Below the pieces are notes generated by a model, which saw nothing but the letters and a program-made list of their open reading frames with translations, had not been told where the DNA came from and searched no databases. Positions 8,144 through 16,723 of a stretch of DNA of 64,000 nt are shown here, piece by piece. Source of the stretch: Deltaproteobacteria bacterium IMCC39524 (lineage in GTDB: Bacteria; Desulfobacterota; Desulfuromonadia; Desulfuromonadales; BM103); assembly GCA_029667085.1 (NCBI GenBank), contig JARUHJ010000003.1, forward strand, positions 310,001 to 374,000, given 5' to 3'. The stretch's first letter is position 1; the number at the start of each line of letters is the position of its first letter. The translations under genes and the position numbers were made by a program.

Positions 8144-8244
8144 GCTTTAGGTAAGTCTTTCTGGAGATAAGCTAGTTGTGGCTCAGGCTCTGCCTTACTT
8201 GTCCAGAGATCTTTAACCTGGCGCTAACTAGTAGGAGGTGTATC

Positions 8245-9786
8245 ATGAAATTACATTCACTTATTGTCACAGTAATGGCGGTACTTCTTATCTTCAGTGG
8301 AGACGTTTTAGCGGAAAGACCGCCTGGTGCTGGGAATGGCGGCGGTGGTGGCGGTGGTGGTGGGACAACCGATTTCGGTGATCTCATCATGCTCTATCGT
8401 GATGATTATGGTGTCCCTATCCCCTCCCCTGAGGTACAGGTCGAGGATCCCGAGACGGGTGAGTTGGTCGACGGCGGGCTATGTTGGCAGCCCCTCGCCT
8501 TCAATCTGGAGGATCCCAACATATGCTCACTTGATTGCCAGGTTGACGGCAAGGATCTCAACGGGAATGATGATCCTAACGTTGACGTCGTTCTTGTCAA
8601 CCAGTACACCTGTGGTGTCGCGGCTGGCTGTTCGGGCTGCACACAGGAAGTGGACTTCGGCCGGGTCAACGAAGCGCGTTCTCCTGATACAGTTTTCGAA
8701 TCACAGCTGGACGACGTCATTGTGAACCTGTCTATAGCCGATTGCCTCACTCTGGACCCCGCCGGACGAGTTGTCGCCAGCCAGGTCGAAGATGACTTGG
8801 TCACTTCCCGCGCAATCGATTCACCGCTGCAAAATCTGGCGATCTACAGGGAGCTCATATTGACAGGGACCCTTGGCGCGCCCCTTCCTCTACTAACCGC
8901 TGATTACCTGACGACTGCGGCCAGGGCGCTCGGTGCCGCCTCGGACAAGACCGGCGAGTTCAACGTGGACATGTTGGCCTACCTCAACCAGATCATGGGC
9001 CTGGACGGCTTGCCGACCACCCTTGATCCCAAGATATGCGAAACCTATCGGGAAGAAGTGCAGGGTGTCATCCAGCTGGTGGAGAAGTGCTTCCTGGACT
9101 ACGGCGCCTTTGCCTACAACCGTGACACGAACTTCGGGGCGCTGCCTGATCCGGCCTACATTCCCGGAAGTGGGCCTGTGGCCGGCTGGTTCGAGTACCT
9201 CGCCGAAGTGGTCCCTCCAACGCCTACGCCTACGTTCGAGATCGTGCAGGGCCCCATCACGACGGCCGTCTTCGCAGATGAATCCTTCGACGATGTCAAC
9301 ATCGACGGTTTTGCCCAAGCAGCGGACGACGCCCGTGCGGTCATCGACTTCATGCACTCCAATCCGTTGCCGGCCGGTTACGAGACACCGTTGTACTGCG
9401 CAGACTCGGGCGATATCTTCTATGACCTTTCGATCAGCGAGCAGTCCGGCTTGCAGGTGCCGAAGAACTATGTGAACGGCGGGGAGAGGGAATTCTTCGT
9501 GAACGTCACTAACTTGGGTCCGGATCCAGCCAACGGCACCGTTACGGTGGTCGCCACCAATGGCGTAGAACTCGGGAGTTGGCAATTCACTATCACCGAT
9601 CTTCTTGCGGGCCAGACGGCTTCCTTTACCCAGCACTTCACGATCACCACGACCAGCAACCGCATCAACTGGAGCGCGACGGTTGTGGCCGACCCGCCAA
9701 CAGCAGACCCGAACCTGGGTAACAACTACGTCACCGCTTCCAGCACCGTCAGGGCGGCCGGCGGTGGCGGAGGTGGTGAGCACTAA
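8245..9786 (+). CDS. Secreted protein with poly-Gly linkers and CARDB-like C-terminal domain
   Basis: 513 residues from ATG 8245, preceded by a strong AGGAGG. Signal peptide ends near VLA at residue 23. A nine-Gly linker follows almost at once, then a Cys-containing region (about residues 80-160, with CSLDC and CGVAAGCSGC) and a helical middle. The last 120 residues resemble a CARDB/DUF11-like beta-sandwich (FFVNVTNLGPDPANGTVTV, then ADPNLGNNYVTASS). It ends in a six-Gly tract and Glu-His. CARDB-type domains are usually extracellular adhesion or scaffolding modules. No catalytic motif is seen. Confidence 0.72.
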   Translation: MKLHSLIVTVMAVLLIFSGDVLAERPPGAGNGGGGGGGGGTTDFGDLIMLYRDDYGVPIPSPEVQVEDPETGELVDGGLCWQPLAFNLEDPNICSLDCQVDGKDLNGNDDPNVDVVLVNQYTCGVAAGCSGCTQEVDFGRVNEARSPDTVFESQLDDVIVNLSIADCLTLDPAGRVVASQVEDDLVTSRAIDSPLQNLAIYRELILTGTLGAPLPLLTADYLTTAARALGAASDKTGEFNVDMLAYLNQIMGLDGLPTTLDPKICETYREEVQGVIQLVEKCFLDYGAFAYNRDTNFGALPDPAYIPGSGPVAGWFEYLAEVVPPTPTPTFEIVQGPITTAVFADESFDDVNIDGFAQAADDARAVIDFMHSNPLPAGYETPLYCADSGDIFYDLSISEQSGLQVPKNYVNGGEREFFVNVTNLGPDPANGTVTVVATNGVELGSWQFTITDLLAGQTASFTQHFTITTTSNRINWSATVVADPPTADPNLGNNYVTASSTVRAAGGGGGGEH

Positions 9787-9826
9787 GTGTGTCATCAGAT
9801 CAGCCTGTAGCATGAAAAAGGAGTTA

Positions 9827-9859
9827 CCCCTTCCCCGGTCCCTGGTGGCCGGGAAGGGG
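9827..9859 (+). other. GC-rich hairpin between two exported-protein genes
   Basis: CCCCTTCCCCGG and CCGGGAAGGGG pair almost perfectly (one bulged C) around a 10-base loop. No T-run follows, so it is unlikely to be an efficient terminator; it may set mRNA stability or partial read-through between the two genes. Confidence 0.4.
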
Positions 9860-9944
9860 ATCGCCAAATGTTTTCGGAAGGGTGGTGCTTCGCCCTTTCT
9901 TCCACGGATGATGCCATGAGCATGCCGCCTGACAGGAGGAGACT

Positions 9945-11774
9945 ATGAAAACATTGCGACTTGCAGGGATTGTCAGTATCGGGCTGGTGGGGATGCTCCT
10001 GTTCGCCGGCAACGTTCAGGCGAAACGCACGGCGACCTTTGACTGGGTCACGGTGGTCAACAACAACGACTCCATGCCGACCAGGGGCTGTGAGTTGGAT
10101 CCCGAAAAGTGCCGCCCGTTTAACAGCTACAACCCGCCGTCGGTCAACGAAGACGGGCTGGTCGTTTTCCGCGCCCGCAGTCGCGGCGGACAAGGAGAAA
10201 CCAACGGCCATAACGGCGCGGCTGATGACGACCGAAAAGGCAACGGGAGCAACGGGGGTAGCGGCACGGAGCATGGCAACCAGCCGGTGCATGGCATCTA
10301 CACCCGCGACATGTCGGTGTACGGCAGCTCGATAATCCGCATCCTCGCCCGTAAGACCAAGGTGCCCGATCCCAACAACCTGGGTACCACTTTCGTCGAG
10401 ACCCCATCCTTCCCGCGTATCGACAAAAACTCGGCCACAATCGCCACCCGGGGCAACCATCAACCGGTCTGGCGCTATGGTGAGGAAGGGGATGAGACCC
10501 GGGCCGGCACAACAGGCATATACACCAACCCCTTCAGAGAGTTGATCACGGGAGCAAGCAAGCTGGGCAACGTTTCGGATTTCTCTTTCTTCGAGGTCCC
10601 GGAGCCCGAATTTCCCGGAACCCTTTTCGAAGTCTTCCCCGGGTCGCCTTCTGTGACGAAGGGCAATATCATCGTCTTCAAGGGCAACTACACGGGAGAC
10701 CGGGGCGGCGAGACCGGGGTGTACTACCGGCAGTTGGAGAATGAAGCAGCCGGAGGCACCTCGCCCGTGGTGATGATCGCCAACAACACAGATACCTTGA
10801 TCCCGGGGACCGATACAATATTTGGCTCCACCGCTCCACCCAGCGCTGCGAACGAGAGGGTCGTGTTCGCCGGCTTTGACAACGAGGACGCTCCGACACT
10901 GGGCGGTATCTACCTGGCGCCACTGCAACCTGAACCACCGCTTACAACGTTGGTAAATATCGGAGGAAAGGTCCCTGGCGAGGCTGCAAATAACACCTTC
11001 AATAATCTCGGCGAAGGAGGCGCCTTCGATGGGCGTTTTGTCGGTTTCTGGGGCGCCTGGGGAGCAGAAACCAGGACCCTGCGCCTCTACTGCGCAGAGG
11101 AGGGCAATAAGGACCGTATTGCCTATTGCAATCAAAATCTGATCTGCGCAGGCACGAACGAAAAACTGGGAGACCCGAACAGCATCTGCACCGATAAGAC
11201 CGACCCGAACTATGGGACAAGTTGCTATCAGGAGAAAGAGGTGCCGGTCAATCAAGGCTTCTTCGTTCACGACATAAATACGCGAAGGACATGGGTCGCG
11301 ACAAAGACCGGTACGCAATTCGATGACTTCCTGTTCTGGAACTATTCGGGCATGACTCCGTGCAGGGGTGGTGGCCACTCGGAAGAAGGGTCCGAAGAAG
11401 ACGGCGAGCCGGCGCGTTGGCGTTCCTCGGCGTTCGTTGCCGTTTCCGGGCGGGGTGCGACCTTTAAGGCCGCTTTCAAGGCCAAAAAGGCTGATTTTGT
11501 TGATGGCGTCTATACGAATGCAGTGGACGGCATCTACTTAGGCCGATGGCCGGGGCCGAGGGGGACCGTCAACATCGAGACCCTTCTCGATACAACCATG
11601 GACGGGCAGACACTCGACCCCGAGGCGCCTGAGAACTCAACTATTCTCGAGCTGGGTATCGAGCGTGAGAGCTTGCGCGGCAACTGGCTGACAGTCAATG
11701 CCAGCCTGGGCATCGAAAATGGCAGCGAGGAAGATGGCATGGCCGGGATTTACCTGACGGAATTGCCGAAGTAG
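9945..11774 (+). CDS. Secreted repeat protein, probable beta-propeller-like
   Basis: 609 residues, starting after an AGGAGG ribosome binding site. The signal peptide is likely cut after NVQA (residue 26). The mature part repeats a pattern of a 'nothing-hidden' type: a hydrophobic strand such as GLVVFRAR, NIIVFKGNY or RVVFAGF, followed some 30-50 residues later by a G(I/V)Y motif (HGIYT, TGIYT, TGVYY, GGIYL, DGIYL, AGIYL). At least six such units are visible, which suggests a propeller or similar closed beta-fold. A Cys-rich insert lies near residues 380-430. I do not recognise a named function. It is the last gene of the exported-protein cluster. Confidence 0.72.
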   Translation: MKTLRLAGIVSIGLVGMLLFAGNVQAKRTATFDWVTVVNNNDSMPTRGCELDPEKCRPFNSYNPPSVNEDGLVVFRARSRGGQGETNGHNGAADDDRKGNGSNGGSGTEHGNQPVHGIYTRDMSVYGSSIIRILARKTKVPDPNNLGTTFVETPSFPRIDKNSATIATRGNHQPVWRYGEEGDETRAGTTGIYTNPFRELITGASKLGNVSDFSFFEVPEPEFPGTLFEVFPGSPSVTKGNIIVFKGNYTGDRGGETGVYYRQLENEAAGGTSPVVMIANNTDTLIPGTDTIFGSTAPPSAANERVVFAGFDNEDAPTLGGIYLAPLQPEPPLTTLVNIGGKVPGEAANNTFNNLGEGGAFDGRFVGFWGAWGAETRTLRLYCAEEGNKDRIAYCNQNLICAGTNEKLGDPNSICTDKTDPNYGTSCYQEKEVPVNQGFFVHDINTRRTWVATKTGTQFDDFLFWNYSGMTPCRGGGHSEEGSEEDGEPARWRSSAFVAVSGRGATFKAAFKAKKADFVDGVYTNAVDGIYLGRWPGPRGTVNIETLLDTTMDGQTLDPEAPENSTILELGIERESLRGNWLTVNASLGIENGSEEDGMAGIYLTELPK

Positions 11775-11936
11775 GCAAGCTCGTAGCCGTTCTGTAACGT
11801 CAAATTTGGTTCGGCGCAAGGTCGGCTGGATGAAGAATCGTCGTCTCGACTTGATGTGCCCTCGCCGGTTCAAGGGCGGTGCTGTCAGGTCGAGTTGCGA
11901 CGACTGGGATATAGACTGGTTTACGACTCTAAATTT

Positions 11937-14078
11937 TTAGCCTCTTCTCCAGGTATGAAACTTCTCCACCCACTCCAATAACTTCTCCGGGGCATGAGCC
12001 TTCTTCCACACGCCTGCCGCCGCTTTGTTTGCTTCTGACATGGTCGGATAGGTATGGATGGTGCCAAGAATTTTATTGAGGCCCAGTCCATGCTTCATGG
12101 CCAGAACATATTCAGCCAGCAGGTCACCGGCATGGCTGCCGACGATGGTAACTCCAAGTAGTTTGTCGCTGCCAGGTTTGGTCAGCACCTTCACCCAACC
12201 ATGATCTTCTGAATCTGCAATGGCACGGTCGAGATCATCGAGGCCGTAGCGAGTGACTTCATAAGCAATCTTCTGCGCCTTTGCTTCGTCCTCAGAGAGG
12301 CCAACGCGGGCGACCTCGGGGTCGGTGAAGGTTGCCCATGGGATGACGCTGTAATCGACTTTAAATGACTTGAAGGTGCCGAAGAGGGCATTGACGGCCG
12401 CATACCAGGCCATGTGTGAGGCGGTGTGGGTGAACTGGTAGGGGCCGGCTACATCTCCAACGGCAAAGATGTTGGGGAAGTTGGTGCGCAATAACGGGTC
12501 GACGGCCACGGTTCCGCGTGCAGAAATTTCAACGCCGAGCTCTTCGAGGCCGAAGCCGGTTACATTGGGATGACGACCAATGGCGACAAGGATGTGGTCA
12601 AAGGGAATCTTGACCGTCTCTCCCTTGGCCTCGCAGAGCAGAGTTTTCTCTTGCCCCTCCACGACCACTTCCTTGGCAGTGTGACCAGTCAGGACTTGAA
12701 CCCCGTCTGCTTTAAACTGTTTTTGAACATACTCGGAGACTTCAGGATCTTCGCGGCTCATGATGCGTGACAACATTTCAATCTGAGTGACTTCCGCACC
12801 GAGGCGGGCCATGGCCTGAGTCATCTCCGAGCCGATTGGCCCCCCGCCAAGAACAACCAGACGGCCCGGGTTCTGACGCAGCTGCCAGAGGTTGTCGGAA
12901 GTCAGAAAGTCGACCTTTTCGATGCCGGTGATCGGCGGGACCAAAGGACTGGCGCCGGTGGCGACGATAATGTTGCGCGTGGTCAAGGTCTCACCGTCGA
13001 CTTCCACCGTCCAGGGCGAGGTGATCTTGGCCTCACCTGTAAAACAGTCGACGCCGAGTGCCGTGTAACGCTCAATGGAATCGTGCGGCTCGACCTTCTT
13101 GATGACGCGCTGCACCCGTTCCATGACCTCTCCAAAATCATATTCAACATGGCCTGATTGTAGGCCGAACTCCTTGGCGCGCTTGGCATAGGAAATCATT
13201 TTGGCGGAGCGGATCAGGGCTTTACTAGGCACACAGCCGGTATTCAGGCAGTCACCGCCCATCTTGTCCTTTTCAATCAGAGCGACCTTGGCCTTAACCG
13301 CTGCAGCGATATAGGCGGAGACCAGGCCGCCGGAGCCGGCACCGATCGCGACCAGGTTGTAGTCGAATTTCTCCGGTTTTTCCCAGCCGTCAAAGGCCTT
13401 ACGGCTTTTGATGATGTCGATGATGCGTTTGGCGATCAACGGGAAGATCCCGAGCAACACGAAGGAGATCAGAATGCCTGGCGAAAGGATTCCCGCGGCA
13501 CTCTCGATCTGACCAAGCTGGGTGCCGGCGTTGACGTAGACCGCTGTGCCGGGAAGCATGCCGATCTGGCTGACCAGGTAGTAGGCTCCAGCACGCATCG
13601 GCGTCAGGCCCATAACCAGGTTGATAACGAAGAAGGGAAAGAGTGGCACCAGACGCAGTGTGAAGAGGTAGAAGGAGCCCTCGCGCTCGACACCTTCATT
13701 GATCGCCTTGAGCTTGTCTCCGAACTTGCCCTGCACCCAGTCTCGCAGCAGAAAACGTGAGGCCAGAAAGGCCAAAGTGGCACCAAGAGTGCTGGCAAAG
13801 GAGACGGTGACCATGGCGGTCCAGAAACCGAGTAGTCCGCCGCCTGCAAGGGTCATCACTGCAGCGCCCGGAAGGGAGAGAGCTGTGACGACGATATAGA
13901 GAATGAAGTAAATGGCGATGGTCAGGAGACGGTTGGCCGCATAGAAGTCGCTAAAGGCTTGCTGCCGATCTTTGAGATATTCAAGGGTCAGGAAGCGCTG
14001 TAGATCAAAGACGAAAAAAGCGACAATCAGGATGATGATCGTCGCAATCAGAATGATTTTAGCATTACGTGACGACAT
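11937..14078 (-). CDS. TVP38/DedA-type membrane domain fused to flavin disulfide reductase
   Basis: 713 residues. The first 225 contain several membrane segments and the TVP38/TMEM64 (SNARE-associated) pattern, including PGAAVMTLAGGGLLG and FRLVPLFPF-like LRLVPLFPFFVINL. The remainder is a pyridine nucleotide-disulfide oxidoreductase: FAD motif GAGSGG, redox CLNTGC with Cys277 and Cys282, NAD(P) motif GGGPIGSE and the terminal HTYPTMSE His-Glu pair. It resembles mercuric reductase and lipoamide dehydrogenase, but lacks the N-terminal heavy-metal domain and the C-terminal Cys pair of MerA, so the electron acceptor is unknown. It lies downstream of arsJ with a 220-base gap; coupling to arsenic is not shown. 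Confidence 0.88.
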   Translation of the reverse strand: MSSRNAKIILIATIIILIVAFFVFDLQRFLTLEYLKDRQQAFSDFYAANRLLTIAIYFILYIVVTALSLPGAAVMTLAGGGLLGFWTAMVTVSFASTLGATLAFLASRFLLRDWVQGKFGDKLKAINEGVEREGSFYLFTLRLVPLFPFFVINLVMGLTPMRAGAYYLVSQIGMLPGTAVYVNAGTQLGQIESAAGILSPGILISFVLLGIFPLIAKRIIDIIKSRKAFDGWEKPEKFDYNLVAIGAGSGGLVSAYIAAAVKAKVALIEKDKMGGDCLNTGCVPSKALIRSAKMISYAKRAKEFGLQSGHVEYDFGEVMERVQRVIKKVEPHDSIERYTALGVDCFTGEAKITSPWTVEVDGETLTTRNIIVATGASPLVPPITGIEKVDFLTSDNLWQLRQNPGRLVVLGGGPIGSEMTQAMARLGAEVTQIEMLSRIMSREDPEVSEYVQKQFKADGVQVLTGHTAKEVVVEGQEKTLLCEAKGETVKIPFDHILVAIGRHPNVTGFGLEELGVEISARGTVAVDPLLRTNFPNIFAVGDVAGPYQFTHTASHMAWYAAVNALFGTFKSFKVDYSVIPWATFTDPEVARVGLSEDEAKAQKIAYEVTRYGLDDLDRAIADSEDHGWVKVLTKPGSDKLLGVTIVGSHAGDLLAEYVLAMKHGLGLNKILGTIHTYPTMSEANKAAAGVWKKAHAPEKLLEWVEKFHTWRRG

Positions 14079-14298
14079 GGTAACGCCCTTTCAAGTGGTT
14101 GGGAGAACGTTGGTCTCCGTAGGGTGGCGCAATGAATCAGGTCATTAAACGATGGCTTGCTGTTAGTTTACCATATTCACCTAATACGATTTATGCAGAA
14201 ACCTTATTTATCTGCAGGAGGTCCGTCATGCTCTGAAAGATCTTCTGAAGACCATCCATGTGAATGTTGCGCACCCCTTGATATTCTTTGTGGCCAGG

Positions 14299-15516
14299 TC
14301 AGGTGGAGGAAGGGGTTTTTTTTGGGAACTGCATGGAGATTGTCGCTGCCGCCAGAAGGAAAAGCATGGAAACCCAGAGACAGCCGGTCAGTCCGGCAAA
14401 CTGAAAAATGATCCCCGACAGGATTGTGCCGATCAGGCGACCGCACGCGTTCGCCATATAATAGAAGCCGACATCCATCGCGACCTGGTCTTTATGTGCA
14501 TAAGCCAGAATCAGGTAGCTGTGTATAGAGGAGTTGATGGCGAAAAGCAGGCCGAACAGCGCGAGACCGCCGATGATCGCCAGTCGGGGGTCGAGGTTTA
14601 AATGTACGCTGATGGCGATGATGGCTGTCAGCCCGGCAAGAAGAAAAGCTGCGTTTCTGGCACTGCCACCGCGTGGCGGGTTGTTGCCCAGAAAGGTTTT
14701 GAGCAGTGTGGGAGCCAATGCCTGAATGGCTCCGTAGCCAATCACCCAGAGTGCCAGAAAGCCACCGATTTGATTGTGCGACCAATGCAGCGACGTGGCA
14801 AGAAAGATAGGTAGTGCGACCACGAACCAGATATCCCGGGAACCAAAGAGGAAGAGCCGGGCAGCAGAGAGAAGGTTGATGTTACGATCCTTGGCGAGGA
14901 TGTGCGCAAACTTGACCTTCTGTTTGGCTCTGCCCATCTCCTGTGGCAGATTGATCACTGCAGAGATCAGGATAACCACCAGGCCTCCTGCCATTAAGAA
15001 AAGCGCTCCGCGAAAGCCAACCCAGGTGAGCAGCATTCCTCCAAGGAAGAACCCGGCCCCTTTAAGGGCGTTCTTAGAACCGGTCAGGAGTGCGACCCAT
15101 CTGAACAGTGTGGATTCGGCATCGGCAGGGACCAGCTGCTTGATTGCACTTTTAGAACTCATCTTGGTCAGATCTTTGGCGATGCCGGAAAGAGCCTGGG
15201 AAGCCATGACATAGGTCACGGAAAAAGCTGTAGACCAGCTCTGGTCGAGCAGGGCAAGCATCACTAAGGCTGCAGCCTGCAGGCTGAGTCCGGCAAACAG
15301 GGTGCTCTTTAAACCGAAGTGACTGCCGAGCCAACCGCCGATCAGGTTGGTGATAACACCGAAAAATTCGTAAAGGAGAAAGAGCAGGGCGATCTGGATC
15401 GGTGTGTAACCGATTTGATGGAAATGCAAAAGGACCAGCATGCGCAGAGCGCCGTCGGTCAGGGTGAAGCCCCAGTAGGCTCCGGTTACCAGAGAGTAGT
15501 TGCGCAGATCATTCAT
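14299..15516 (-). CDS. arsJ: Organoarsenical efflux MFS transporter ArsJ
   Basis: 405 residues, major facilitator with about 12 membrane helices. The N-terminus (SLVTGAYWGFTLTDGALRML, then HFHQIGYTPIQIALLFLLYE) is characteristic of ArsJ. Family knowledge: ArsJ exports 1-arseno-3-phosphoglycerate, which then breaks down to arsenate and 3-phosphoglycerate outside, completing arsenate efflux. It begins 29 bases after the GAPDH gene, the partner that makes the substrate; this gene pair is the known arrangement. It is the last gene of a five-gene minus-strand run starting at 18679. No ArsR-type regulator or arsenate reductase is seen nearby. Confidence 0.92.
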   Translation of the reverse strand: MNDLRNYSLVTGAYWGFTLTDGALRMLVLLHFHQIGYTPIQIALLFLLYEFFGVITNLIGGWLGSHFGLKSTLFAGLSLQAAALVMLALLDQSWSTAFSVTYVMASQALSGIAKDLTKMSSKSAIKQLVPADAESTLFRWVALLTGSKNALKGAGFFLGGMLLTWVGFRGALFLMAGGLVVILISAVINLPQEMGRAKQKVKFAHILAKDRNINLLSAARLFLFGSRDIWFVVALPIFLATSLHWSHNQIGGFLALWVIGYGAIQALAPTLLKTFLGNNPPRGGSARNAAFLLAGLTAIIAISVHLNLDPRLAIIGGLALFGLLFAINSSIHSYLILAYAHKDQVAMDVGFYYMANACGRLIGTILSGIIFQFAGLTGCLWVSMLFLLAAATISMQFPKKTPSST

Positions 15517-15545
15517 GTTTGCGTGTTATTTCTTGAACTCCATCG

Positions 15546-16553
15546 TTAGAGGGATCGGGCTACTTTGCTGCAGAGTTCCATCATGCGGTGGACATAGCCC
15601 ATCTCGTTGTCGTACCAGACCAACAGCTTGAGTTGTGTGTCATCAACGACCATGGTTGATAAGGCATCGACAATCGCCGAACGCGGGTCGCTCTTGAAAT
15701 CGACGGAGACCAGCGGCCGTTCTTCAACGCCGAGTATGCCCTGCAGCTCGGCTTTCTCTGCTTCGCGGAAGAGTTGATTGATCTGTTCATTGGTGACTTT
15801 TTCCTGCATCTCAAAAACAGCATCGGTGATCGAGGCGTTCAAGAGGGGAACACGCACGGCGTGGCCGTTGAGCTTGCCCTTAAGCTCGGGGTAGATCAGG
15901 GTGATCGCTGTCGCCGAGCCGGTGGTGGTCGGGATCAGAGAGAGGCTGGCAGCTCGGGCGCGGCGCAGGTCTTTGTGGGGAGCATCGACAATCGTCTGGG
16001 TGTTGGTCTGGTCATGGATGGTGGTGATCACACCGTGGGCGATGCCGATCTGTTCGTGCAGTACCTTGACCACCGGAGCCAGGCAGTTGGTTGTGCAGGA
16101 GGCCGCGGTGAGCAGATGGTGCTGGTCAGCCTGGTAAAGGTCGTCGTTGACGCCCATGACCACATTAAGAGCGCCCGATTTCACCGGAGCCGCCACGATC
16201 ACCTTACGCGCGCCGTTCTCGAAATGCGGGGCCAACTCTTGTGTGGTGCGAAAAGCTCCCGAGGCTTCGATGACGATATCAACATCGTAAGCCTCCCAGT
16301 TGATCTCAGAAGGACTGGCACACTCACTGAAACTGATTGCCTGGCCGTCAACCTGAATAGCGCCTTCCGTATACTGAATGTCACGCTGCCAACGGCCGTG
16401 GACAGAGTCGAACTCGAGGAGGTGAGCTGCCGTTCGCGGCCCACCTGCAACCTCATTGATATGAACAATATCGTAGTCAGGACAATCGAGTGCCACTCTT
16501 AACGCCAGGCGCCCCATACGGCCAAAGCCGTTGATACCAACTCGTATAATCAT
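15546..16553 (-). CDS. ArsJ-associated glyceraldehyde-3-phosphate dehydrogenase
   Basis: 335 residues, full-length GAPDH. NAD-binding NGFGRMGR at residues 8-15, catalytic Cys153 in ASCTTNC and His180. In ArsJ-linked systems the enzyme uses arsenate in place of phosphate to make 1-arseno-3-phosphoglycerate. The adjacent arsJ (29 bases downstream) argues for that role rather than central glycolysis. Its ATG overlaps the stop codon of the Cys-rich small gene (ATGA), so translation is probably coupled. No phosphoglycerate kinase gene is next to it, unlike a glycolytic gap gene. Confidence 0.92.
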   Translation of the reverse strand: MIIRVGINGFGRMGRLALRVALDCPDYDIVHINEVAGGPRTAAHLLEFDSVHGRWQRDIQYTEGAIQVDGQAISFSECASPSEINWEAYDVDIVIEASGAFRTTQELAPHFENGARKVIVAAPVKSGALNVVMGVNDDLYQADQHHLLTAASCTTNCLAPVVKVLHEQIGIAHGVITTIHDQTNTQTIVDAPHKDLRRARAASLSLIPTTTGSATAITLIYPELKGKLNGHAVRVPLLNASITDAVFEMQEKVTNEQINQLFREAEKAELQGILGVEERPLVSVDFKSDPRSAIVDALSTMVVDDTQLKLLVWYDNEMGYVHRMMELCSKVARSL

Positions 16554-16723
16554 GGTTTTCTTTCGTTATCGTTGATTTGTTCGTAAAGAGCAATCTGCTC
16601 GGCTATGGAGAGCTTCTGGCCACAGCTTCGGGAGGGCTTTAGGCAGAGGCGGCAGCGATCATCGGAACACCATTGGCAGCAATTGCAGTCCGGGCAGGGA
16701 TGTTTTTTCTCACGTGGTTCCAT
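16550..16723 (-). CDS. Small Cys-rich protein, 57 residues, in the ars operon
   Basis: Starts at ATG 16723, inside the last codons of the membrane-protein gene (14-base overlap), and ends in an ATGA overlap with the GAPDH start. Eight of its nine Cys fall in residues 10-34: [19 protein letters not shown] and later SRSCGQK. The spacing (CxxCxCC, CxxxxCxxC) resembles small metal-binding clusters. The tail ([14 protein letters not shown]) is a plain amphipathic helix. Overlap on both sides, in a gene run with arsJ, is strong evidence that it is expressed. A role in binding arsenite, zinc or a similar thiophilic metal is inferred, not shown. I do not recognise a named family. Confidence 0.8.
   Translation of the reverse strand: MEPREKKHPCPDCNCCQWCSDDRCRLCLKPSRSCGQKLSIAEQIALYEQINDNERKP

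Noticed and set aside
8144-8244. Cyclic-di-GMP (GEMM) riboswitch upstream of the exported proteins
   Set aside because: Geobacter relatives often have them, but the conserved core was not found in this gap or in the other leaders examined.
9795-11378. Long minus-strand open frame opposite the 609-residue exported protein
   Set aside because: The plus strand has a signal peptide, a strong ribosome binding site and repeat structure; the minus frame is a composition shadow of GC-rich codons.
11937-14078. Mercuric reductase
   Set aside because: The reductase half is similar, but the heavy-metal N-terminal domain and the C-terminal Cys pair are missing and a membrane domain is fused instead.
15546-16553. 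Glycolytic GAPDH
   Set aside because: It is overlapped with the Cys-rich gene and followed at 29 bases by arsJ, with no pgk or tpi next to it; the arsenate role is more likely.
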